From NCBI GenBank assembly GCA_035513995.1, contig DATKBL010000164.1:1-5598 (forward strand): DNA of 5,598 nt, written 5' to 3'. Positions within the stretch are counted from its first letter, which is position 1; each line of letters begins with the position of its first letter. Below the pieces are notes generated by a model. The model was given only the letters and a program-made list of their open reading frames with translations. It had not been told where the DNA came from and searched no databases. A program made the translations under genes and the position numbers. This document shows positions 1-4,813 of the stretch, piece after piece. This DNA comes from DASUTW01 sp035513995. Lineage in GTDB: Bacteria > Actinomycetota > UBA4738 > CALAEC01.

Positions 1-497
1 ATCGGGAACACCGACACCGCCAGCTCCTCCTGCCCGAGGGTGTGAAGCATGTAGGACTGATCCTTGGCGCGATCCACGCCGCGGAGGAGCCGCCACGACC
101 CGGCCGGGCCGCGGACCCGCCGCGCGTAGTGCCCGGTGGCCACGAGGTCGAACCCGAGCGAGCAGGCGCGATCAAGGAACGCCCCGAACTTGATCCGCTC
201 GTTGCACCGGACGCACGGGTTGGGGGTGCGGGCGCGCTGGTGCTCGCTCACGTAGTCGGCGATCACCCGCTCCTCGAAGACGTCCGAGAGGTCGGCGACC
301 TCGAAGGCGAACCCGGCGTGCTCGGCCACCGCGCGGGCGTCGGCCTCGGCCTGCGGACCGCAGCAGCCGTGCTCGACGCCGTCCGTGTGGACGAGCTTCA
401 TGTGGGAGCCCAGCACCTCGTGGCCCGCCTCGGCGAGGAGGCAGGCGGCCACGGAGGAGTCAACCCCTCCGGACATCGCGACGAGCACGTTGGCCAT
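1..497 (-). CDS. mnmA: tRNA-specific 2-thiouridylase MnmA, N-terminal part (3' end outside window)
   Basis: MnmA installs the 2-thio group on U34 of tRNAs for Lys, Glu and Gln in the cytoplasm, using ATP and sulfur relayed from a cysteine desulfurase. The first 165 residues are visible. The PP-loop SGGVDSS lies at residues 9-15, NPCVRCN at 93-99 (Cys95 is the expected catalytic cysteine), GHYAR at 122-126 and DQSYML at 146-151. The second catalytic cysteine lies beyond the window. A GCC motif near residues 44-46 matches what I recall from mycobacterial MnmA. The ATG at 497 was chosen because MANVLVAMSGG is the normal family N-terminus and a -10-like TACCCT sits 8 nt upstream. An in-frame ATG at 515 would add six residues but would include that box. 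There is no Shine-Dalgarno. The gene follows the small ORF by 38 nt on the same strand. Identification is secure; only the 3' end is missing. Confidence 0.97.
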   Translation of the reverse strand, partial: MANVLVAMSGGVDSSVAACLLAEAGHEVLGSHMKLVHTDGVEHGCCGPQAEADARAVAEHAGFAFEVADLSDVFEERVIADYVSEHQRARTPNPCVRCNERIKFGAFLDRACSLGFDLVATGHYARRVRGPAGSWRLLRGVDRAKDQSYMLHTLGQEELAVSVFP

Positions 498-505
498 CGA
501 GGTCG

Positions 506-511
506 AGGGTA
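506..511 (-). promoter_or_regulatory. Putative -10 box for leaderless mnmA
   Basis: On the minus strand TACCCT (TANNNT type, preceded by TGC as in extended -10 elements) lies 8 nt before the mnmA ATG at 497. Transcription would start at or within about two bases of the start codon. No Shine-Dalgarno and no convincing -35 are visible. It lies in the 38-nt gap after the preceding small ORF, so mnmA can be transcribed separately even if it also receives read-through. Confidence 0.45.
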
Positions 512-535
512 GCATCGAGCCGCGCCGCGCCCGCG

Positions 536-784
536 TCAGCGGACAGCGCGGTCGAGGGCGCGGGCGGCCTCCTCGATCGAGGGGAACGTCCTGGGGATCT
601 GGGTCATGCGTCCCTCTCGCTCGTAGGCCGCGCGGAACGAGGATCGGCTCTCCCTCCATACGATGCCGGCCAGCGTCCCCCGCCTCCGGATCTCCCACGC
701 CTGCCGGTCGGGGAGCCCCTCGGCCACGAGGTCCCTGGACGGATCGATCACCCGGCGGTCCTCGTCGCGCTTACGCTCCCCCAT
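536..784 (-). CDS. Small basic protein of unknown function with AP2-like strand-helix pattern
   Basis: This 82-residue protein is not one I can name. It is very rich in Arg, Asp and Glu and has no signal peptide, membrane segment or cysteine. The N-terminal 25 residues look charged and unstructured. Residues 30-82 read as three short strands (around 40-45 GIVWRE, 49-56 FRAAYERE and 60-68) followed by a helix (about 70-81, with IEEAARALDRAV). That layout resembles the AP2/integrase-type DNA-binding fold, in which the third strand ends in TF and is followed by an EEAARA helix. The likeness is pattern matching only. I chose the ATG at 784 because a TATACC box ends 6 nt before it. An in-frame GTG at 835 would add 17 residues but would run through both divergent promoters. 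The TGA stop is at 538-536. mnmA follows 38 nt downstream on the same strand. Codon use is like its neighbours, so I think it is a real gene. Confidence 0.7.
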   Translation of the reverse strand: MGERKRDEDRRVIDPSRDLVAEGLPDRQAWEIRRRGTLAGIVWRESRSSFRAAYEREGRMTQIPRTFPSIEEAARALDRAVR

Positions 785-790
785 GGGGGA

Positions 791-796
791 GGTATA
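791..796 (-). promoter_or_regulatory. Putative -10 box for the 82-residue protein (leaderless)
   Basis: On the minus strand TATACC ends exactly 6 nt before the ATG at 784, which places the transcription start on or next to the start codon. The sequence between is pyrimidine-only (TCCCCC), so no Shine-Dalgarno is possible. The hexamer lacks the usual final T. A weak TTCGTG (820-815) lies 18 nt upstream but is a poor -35. Confidence 0.4.
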
Positions 797-825
797 CCCG
801 AACGGGGGGCGGGGCACGAACGCGG

Positions 826-831
826 TAGCAT
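826..831 (+). promoter_or_regulatory. Putative -10 box for the cyclase-family gene (leaderless)
   Basis: TAGCAT (TANNNT type) ends 6 nt before the ATG at 838, so the predicted transcript starts at the A of the start codon. No Shine-Dalgarno is present in the 20 nt upstream and no -35 is evident. It lies 29 bp from the oppositely directed -10 box at 796-791, so the two promoters share a 53-bp region and one could affect the other. Confidence 0.5.
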
Positions 832-837
832 CCACGC

Positions 838-1479
838 ATGCTGGTCGACCTCAGCCACCCGATCGAGGATGGGCGCGGGGCCTTCCCCGGCCTCCCGCCC
901 CCACGGATCGGCCCGATCCTCGACCACGACGCCTCGCGCGAGCGCTACCAGGGCAAGGCCGAGTTCTTCCTCGGGCACGCGGAGATCGCGACGAACACCG
1001 CCACCTACCTCGACGCGCCGTTCCATCGGTTCCGGGATCGTGAGGACATCGCGGGGATCTCCCTGGACCGCGTCACGGCGCTCCCCGGGCTCGTGGTGGA
1101 CGCGTCGGCCGAGCCGGGGCCGGTGGAGATCGAGGCCGGGGACCTGGAGGGGCGGGCGGTCCTCGTGCGGACGGGGCGCGACGAGCTGTGGCCGAGCGAC
1201 GAGTACTGGAGCCGTGGCCCCTACCTGAGCGAGCGGGCGATCGGGGCCCTGCTCGGGGAGGGCGCCGCCCTGGTGGGGGTGGACTTCGGGAACGTGGACG
1301 ACATCGAGGACCCGTCCAGGCCCGCCCACACCCGCCTTCTCGAAGCGGGCGTGCTGATCGTGGAGAACCTCCGTGGCCTGGGGCCGCTCCCCCGCGAGGA
1401 CTTCCGGTTCACGGCCGCGCCGGTGGCCGTCGTCGGCGCCGCCTCGTTCCCCGTGCGGGCGTTCGCCGAGATCCCCTAG
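838..1479 (+). CDS. Cyclase family protein (kynurenine formamidase-like metal-dependent hydrolase)
   Basis: This 213-residue protein has the length and shape of the cyclase/arylformamidase family (PF04199), whose members hydrolyse N-formylkynurenine, isatin or related amides in the cytoplasm. It begins with the typical DLSHPI (residues 4-9). The family metal motif HxGTHxDxPxH falls at residues 53-63, but here reads NTATYLDAPFH. Asp59 and His63 are kept, while the two upstream metal-ligand histidines are Asn53 and Tyr57. The later pair survives as His164 and Glu176, in PAHTRLLEAG and IVENL, with the 12-residue spacing seen in KynB (His160/Glu172). I recall an actinobacterial subfamily with the same NTxTYxDxPFHR form, so this is probably a lineage variant, not decay. 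Metal content and substrate cannot be predicted. No tryptophan-catabolism genes are adjacent. The ATG at 838 follows a -10 box by 6 nt (leaderless). Its TAG stop interleaves with the stop of the convergent PaaK-like gene. Confidence 0.88.
   Translation: MLVDLSHPIEDGRGAFPGLPPPRIGPILDHDASRERYQGKAEFFLGHAEIATNTATYLDAPFHRFRDREDIAGISLDRVTALPGLVVDASAEPGPVEIEAGDLEGRAVLVRTGRDELWPSDEYWSRGPYLSERAIGALLGEGAALVGVDFGNVDDIEDPSRPAHTRLLEAGVLIVENLRGLGPLPREDFRFTAAPVAVVGAASFPVRAFAEIP
1476..1479. other. Interleaved stop codons of convergent genes (CTAG)
   Basis: The palindrome CTAG contains both stops: TAG at 1477-1479 on the plus strand for the cyclase-family gene, and TAG at 1478-1476 on the minus strand for the PaaK-like gene. 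The coding regions therefore overlap by 4 bp tail to tail. There is no intergenic space and no obvious hairpin plus T-run, so each transcript must extend into the other gene as antisense before it ends. Confidence 0.9.
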
Positions 1480-2933
1480 GGCGGCGGCGGCGCCGACGGC
1501 TCGTGCCGGATCACGACCCGCTCCTCGAGCCGCTCGGTGCCCATGCCCATGCGCCGGCCCAGGTCCTGGAGCGGCACCGATCGAGCCCGGACGCCGAACG
1601 GACGCAGCGCCGTCTCGATCGTCGGCACGTCGCGCTCGGACGCTCCCCCCAGGTACGCGGTGACGAGATCGGTGCGGTCGGGGCCCGCCCCGCGGGCCAC
1701 CTCGATCTGCCACAGCGGCACGCCGCGCGCCTCCCACAGGACCGGGAGCACCTCGGCCAGGTCCACGCGCACCTCGCCCTGGGACCCGACCGTCCGGACG
1801 AGCCAGTCGGTGAACGACAGCTCCGGGAGGATCCTTGGCACCGTCCTGCCGCACCCTGGGCAGGGTTTCGTCGTGATCCCCCGCTTCGCCATCACCCCCG
1901 TCCGGTAGCGGATCAGGACGGACCCTCGCCAGTCGAGCGACGTGTAGACGAGCTCGCCGCCGCGCTCCTCGTCCTGGACCTTGCCGCTCGACGGGTCGAT
2001 CACCTGGAGGTACTCAAGGTCCGGGTACGTGTGGTAGCCGTGCGAGGCCTCCGGCCGGTTCGCCGGCGGAGGACACTCGGCCCACGCGACGCGAGCCTCC
2101 GGGATCCCCAGCATCGACACGACGTAGGCGTCGGGCGCCCCCCCGGCCCGCAGGCGGGCCGTGAAGCGCTCGCGCGCGCCCTGCATCCCTCCCTGCCCCC
2201 ACAGCGCGAGGACCCGCAGCCTGGCGAAGGTCTCCGGCGGCGCCCCCCGCAGGAGGCCCTCCGCGTACCCGGGCTGCGAGGCGAGGATCGAGGCGGCCGC
2301 CCGGTGCATCCAGTGGGCGGCGCGCGCGGGCCGGACCGACTCCCCGGCCCCCAGGTGCAGCGAGGCCAGCCCGCCACCCTGCGCGGCGTAGTGGACGTGC
2401 CAGAACGGCAGCGTGGGCCCGTAGGGAAGGGTCGAGACGAGCACGTCCGACCGATCGGCGCCCATCACGACGAGGCTGCGGGCGCCCGCCTGGGAAAGCG
2501 CCGAGAGGTCGCGCATCGTGTAGCCCATCACCGGGCCGGCCCGGTCGGGGACGTGGAGGTGCACCGGCTTGAACTCCTCGGCGAGCAGCCGCTCGGCCGC
2601 GAGGTCGCCGCGGAGCAGCTTCTCGAGCGCGACCCGGCGGAGGGTCCGCCGATGCGCCCACCGCTTCAGGCTGCGCTCGTCGGGGCGCAGCATCGCCCGG
2701 AACGGCCGCCACCGATCCTCCTCGGTGGCCGCGAAGTCCCATCGCGAGACCATGGGCACGCGCTCGAGGTCCCGCAGGCGCTTGATGCCGCCCGGCTTGA
2801 TGCCCCGCTGATCGAACAGCCGCCGGTAGAAGGGGCTGAACGGGTAGACGTAGCGGGTCAGGAGGTCGTGCAGCAGGGCCGCCTGGAGGCGCGCCTGGTC
2901 CTTGGGAGGCAGCCGGTCCCAAGGACGGGCCAT
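1476..2933 (-). CDS. PaaK-like adenylate-forming enzyme homologue with degenerate ATP-binding motifs
   Basis: This 485-residue protein resembles phenylacetate-CoA ligases (PaaK, AMP-binding superfamily), which adenylate an aromatic acid and join it to CoA. The N-terminus has PFSPFYRRLFDQRGIKP (31-47) and LERVPMVSRWDF (56-67), as in PaaK. The middle has a PYGPTLPFWHVHYAAQGGG segment (170-188). The C-terminal half has GELVYTSL (326-333), LIRYRT (340-345) and PCPGCGRT (357-364). The catalytic signatures are damaged. The Thr/Ser/Gly-rich phosphate loop is replaced by HVPDRAGPV (127-135), just before the typical GYTMRDL. The YGxTE-type motif reads LGIPE (275-279), keeping Glu279. The near-invariant Asp after RYRTG is Val347. 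ATP-dependent ligase activity is therefore doubtful. The gene starts 4 nt after the etfA stop, with GGGGGGTGAGG as a plausible Shine-Dalgarno, so it belongs to the etf operon. Possible roles are a ligase with unusual chemistry, a non-catalytic acyl-binding protein or a scaffold. Family assignment is good; function is unknown. Confidence 0.82.
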   Translation of the reverse strand: MARPWDRLPPKDQARLQAALLHDLLTRYVYPFSPFYRRLFDQRGIKPGGIKRLRDLERVPMVSRWDFAATEEDRWRPFRAMLRPDERSLKRWAHRRTLRRVALEKLLRGDLAAERLLAEEFKPVHLHVPDRAGPVMGYTMRDLSALSQAGARSLVVMGADRSDVLVSTLPYGPTLPFWHVHYAAQGGGLASLHLGAGESVRPARAAHWMHRAAASILASQPGYAEGLLRGAPPETFARLRVLALWGQGGMQGARERFTARLRAGGAPDAYVVSMLGIPEARVAWAECPPPANRPEASHGYHTYPDLEYLQVIDPSSGKVQDEERGGELVYTSLDWRGSVLIRYRTGVMAKRGITTKPCPGCGRTVPRILPELSFTDWLVRTVGSQGEVRVDLAEVLPVLWEARGVPLWQIEVARGAGPDRTDLVTAYLGGASERDVPTIETALRPFGVRARSVPLQDLGRRMGMGTERLEERVVIRHEPSAPPPP

Positions 2934-2949
2934 CGCCTCACCCCCCCTT
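2934..2949 (-). promoter_or_regulatory. Ribosome-binding site of the PaaK-like gene within the etfA end, with a G7 run
   Basis: The last etfA codons read AAG GGG GGG TGA, followed by GGCG and then the ATG at 2933. The G-rich GGGTGAGG stretch is a near-consensus Shine-Dalgarno at suitable distance and overlaps the etfA stop, which implies translational coupling. The run of seven Gs (2947-2941) is also a place where a one-base slip would join the two reading frames. Confidence 0.5.
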
Positions 2950-3918
2950 GCGCTTCTTCAGCTCCTCCGTGAGCTTCGGGACGACCTCGAACAGGTCGCC
3001 CACGACGCCGAAGTCGGAGAGGTTGAAGATCGGGGCCTCCGCGTCCTTGTTGATCGCGACGATCGTCTTGGACGTCTGCATCCCCGCGCGGTGCTGGATC
3101 GCGCCCGAGATCCCCACCGCGATGTAGAGCTGGGGCGAGACCGTCTTCCCCGTCTGACCGACCTGGTTCTGGTGCGGATACCACCCCGCGTCGACCGCCG
3201 CGCGCGAGGCGCCGACGCCCGCACCCATGACGTCGGCCAGGTCCTCGACGAGCGAGAAGTGCTCGGGCCCGCCCAGGCCGCGTCCGCCGGAGACGATGAT
3301 CGCGGCCTCCTCCACGCTCGGCCGGCCCCCCGCCTCCTCCTGAACGCGCTCCACGATCCTGGCGGCCTTGGCATCGTCGGAGACCTCGGCCTCGAACCGT
3401 TCCTCGGCCAGCTCGGTCGGCGCCTCCTCGGCCACGAACGAGTTCGGCTTCACCGCGATCACCTGCGGGTCGCCCACGACCTGGCACTTCGTGATCGTGG
3501 CGCCGCCGAAGACGTCCATCCTGCACGTGAGGCGGTCGCCGTCGGCCTCGAGATCGGTGACGTCGGCCAGCACGCCGCTCTCGAGCTTGGCCGCCACGCC
3601 CGAGGCGAGGTCCTTCCCCAGCGGGACGCTCGCGAACAGGATCACCGCGGGCTCGTGCTCCCGCGCCAGCTTCACGATCGCGTCCACCGCCGGCTGCACG
3701 AGGTAGTCCTCGAAGTCCTGCGACTCCGCCACGTAGGCCTTGGGGAGGCCGTGCTTGGCGAGCTTCTCCTTGGCGGCGTCCCAGCCGGTGCCGACGAAGA
3801 CGCCCGCGAGGTCGTGGCCCATCTCCTCGGCGAGCCGGCGAGCCGCCGTGACGATCTGGAGCGAGGCCTTGCTGGGGTCCCCGCTCGCGTGGTCGACGAC
3901 GGTCCAGATCTCGGCCAT
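2938..3918 (-). CDS. etfA: Electron transfer flavoprotein subunit alpha
   Basis: EtfA carries the FAD of the ETF heterodimer, which takes electrons from acyl-CoA and related dehydrogenases and delivers them to ETF:quinone oxidoreductase at the membrane. The protein is 326 residues, normal for the family. The N-terminal domain (about 1-195) begins MAEIWTVVDH. The C-terminal FAD domain is fully conserved: SGGRGLGG (210-217), GASRAAVDAGW (236-246), QVGQTGKTVSP (252-262), GISGAIQH (269-276), AINKD (288-292), APIF (295-298) and VVGDLFEVVP (305-314). All expected FAD contacts appear present. The ATG at 3918 overlaps the etfB stop by one base (TGATG) and has no clear Shine-Dalgarno, so it probably depends on reinitiation after etfB. 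This would help keep the subunits at 1:1. The same frame stays open upstream through etfB, but that extension is not coding. The PaaK-like gene follows after 4 nt. Confidence 0.97.
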   Translation of the reverse strand: MAEIWTVVDHASGDPSKASLQIVTAARRLAEEMGHDLAGVFVGTGWDAAKEKLAKHGLPKAYVAESQDFEDYLVQPAVDAIVKLAREHEPAVILFASVPLGKDLASGVAAKLESGVLADVTDLEADGDRLTCRMDVFGGATITKCQVVGDPQVIAVKPNSFVAEEAPTELAEERFEAEVSDDAKAARIVERVQEEAGGRPSVEEAAIIVSGGRGLGGPEHFSLVEDLADVMGAGVGASRAAVDAGWYPHQNQVGQTGKTVSPQLYIAVGISGAIQHRAGMQTSKTIVAINKDAEAPIFNLSDFGVVGDLFEVVPKLTEELKKRKGG

Positions 3919-4703
3919 CAGATGAACTTGTTCGTCTGGAGGAAGTCGGCCAGCTTCTCGTGCGCGTCTCCCTCGTCCTTCACGACCTCGCCCTTCTCCT
4001 TCGGCGGGCGGAGCGTGGCCTCCAGCACCTTCGTCTTCGATCCCTCCAGCCCGACCTGCTCCGGGTCGATGCCGAGCTCGTCGCCGGCGAGGACCTGGAC
4101 CTCCTTCTGTTTGGCGGCCATGATCCCCTTCAGCGTCGCGTAGCGGGGCTCGTTGATCCCCTTCACCACCGAGACGATCGCCGGCAGCTCGGCCTCCACC
4201 ACCGCGTGCCCGCCCTCCTCCTCGCGGTGGACGGTGATCTTCCCGTCCGCCACCTCGACCTGCTTCACGTAGGTGAGCGCGGTCATGCCCATCAGCTGCC
4301 CGAGCGCCTGCGGCACGAGCGACGTCCTGGCGTCGGTGGACTCGGAGCCGAGCAGCATGAGGTCGAACTCCTGCTGGGCCAGGGCGAGGGCCAGCACGTA
4401 GGCGGTGGCCATCGCGTCGGAGCCGTGGAGCCGGGCGTCGGTGACCAAGATGCCCTTGTCTGCCCCGAGGGCCAGCGCCTTGCGGACGGCCTCCTTGTCG
4501 GCGGGCTCGGGCCCCATCGTCAGGACGGTGACCTCGCCGTCGCCGGCAGCGTCTCGCAGCTTGATCGCCTCCTCGATCGCGTACTCGTCGACGGGGTTCA
4601 TGATCGCCTCGACGGACTCGCGATCGAGCGTGAAGTCCTGCTCGTCCAGCTTCTTCTCGGCGGCCGTGTCGGGCACGCGCTTCACGCCTACGACGATGTT
4701 CAA
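3918..4703 (-). CDS. etfB: Electron transfer flavoprotein subunit beta
   Basis: EtfB is the AMP-binding partner of EtfA and docks the dehydrogenases that donate electrons. The protein is 261 residues, a usual length. Family features run in order: VGVKRVPDT (5-13), an NPVDEYAIEEA segment (about 36-46), VTVLTMGPEP (58-67), KALALGADKG (75-84), GSDAMATAY (94-102), GSESTDARTS (118-127), an acidic EEEGG stretch before LPAIVSV (the ETF-beta signature region), then KGINEPRY and KGIMAAKQK. The start is a TTG at 4703, chosen because an exact AGGAGG lies 6 nt upstream, the residues after it match the family N-terminus and no better in-frame start precedes it. It is the first gene of the etfB-etfA-PaaK-like operon. 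The leader carries hairpins that could affect initiation. The TTG start may hold translation down. The ETF:quinone oxidoreductase and the dehydrogenases are not in the window. Confidence 0.97.
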   Translation of the reverse strand: MNIVVGVKRVPDTAAEKKLDEQDFTLDRESVEAIMNPVDEYAIEEAIKLRDAAGDGEVTVLTMGPEPADKEAVRKALALGADKGILVTDARLHGSDAMATAYVLALALAQQEFDLMLLGSESTDARTSLVPQALGQLMGMTALTYVKQVEVADGKITVHREEEGGHAVVEAELPAIVSVVKGINEPRYATLKGIMAAKQKEVQVLAGDELGIDPEQVGLEGSKTKVLEATLRPPKEKGEVVKDEGDAHEKLADFLQTNKFI

Positions 4704-4708
4704 CGGTT

Positions 4709-4738
4709 CCCTCCTGGAGGGCCGGACGCGCCCGGCCC
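4709..4738 (-). promoter_or_regulatory. etfB leader with two overlapping, mutually exclusive hairpins
   Basis: In the minus-strand RNA, hairpin A pairs GGGCCGG (4738-4732) with CCGGCCC (4725-4719) around a 6-nt loop: seven G-C pairs, no mismatch. Hairpin B pairs CCCTC (4721-4717) with GAGGG (4713-4709) around the loop CAG, and would bury the AGGAGG at 4715-4710. The two share bases 4721-4719, so they cannot both form in full. A leaves the ribosome-binding site open, while B closes it. The pairings are seen directly; any regulatory role is inference. Hairpin A is much the more stable and may simply be a 5' cap-like stabilising stem. Confidence 0.45.
4710..4715 (-). promoter_or_regulatory. Consensus Shine-Dalgarno of etfB
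   Basis: On the minus strand AGGAGG is followed by a 6-nt spacer (GAACCG) and the TTG start codon at 4703. It decides the etfB start. It is the only exact consensus Shine-Dalgarno in the window, in contrast to the apparently leaderless neighbours. Confidence 0.85.
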
Positions 4739-4745
4739 GCCGCGT

Positions 4746-4751
4746 ATCCTA
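4746..4751 (-). promoter_or_regulatory. Putative -10 box of the etfB-etfA-PaaK-like operon
   Basis: TAGGAT (TANNNT type) on the minus strand would place the transcription start near 4740-4739, giving a leader of about 37 nt that holds just the hairpins and the Shine-Dalgarno. No clear -35 is seen around 4769-4774. It lies back to back with the box at 4802-4807 in the 110-bp region between the divergent genes; I see nothing else definite in that region. Confidence 0.45.
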
Positions 4752-4801
4752 GCGCATCACGGACGACCACCCCGGGCGCCTCCTCACGCCCCTCTCGAGG
4801 C

Positions 4802-4807
4802 TAGAGT
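4802..4807 (+). promoter_or_regulatory. Putative -10 box for the metallopeptidase gene (leaderless)
   Basis: TAGAGT (TANNNT type) ends exactly 6 nt before the GTG at 4814, the same geometry as the cyclase-family gene at 838. A GAGG at 4797-4800 lies too far upstream to serve as a Shine-Dalgarno. No -35 is evident. Confidence 0.5.
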
Positions 4808-4813
4808 GGCGAC

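Noticed and set aside
498..515. In-frame ATG at 515 as the mnmA start
   Set aside because: The six added residues (MLPSTS) are not family-like and would contain the putative -10 box. The ATG at 497 gives the standard N-terminus.
785..835. GTG at 835 as the start of the small minus-strand gene
   Set aside because: It would code through both divergent -10 boxes and leave 2 nt to the cyclase start. The ATG at 784 has its own -10 box at the right distance.
748..1854. Minus-strand open frame of 368 codons opposite the cyclase gene
   Set aside because: It has low-complexity Arg/Gly/Pro/Ala composition, is antisense to a recognised family and crosses two other genes and a promoter region.
1188..2972. 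Long plus-strand open frame (594 codons) opposite the PaaK-like gene
   Set aside because: It is Arg/Pro/Gly/Ala/His-rich with no family features, overlaps the end of the cyclase gene and lies antisense to a recognisable gene. It is a shadow caused by high G+C.
3919..4770. Upstream extension of the etfA frame to 4770 (a 610-codon open frame)
   Set aside because: The portion before the etfA ATG is an out-of-frame reading of etfB with low-complexity Arg/Gly sequence. The EtfA family N-terminus begins at MAEIW.
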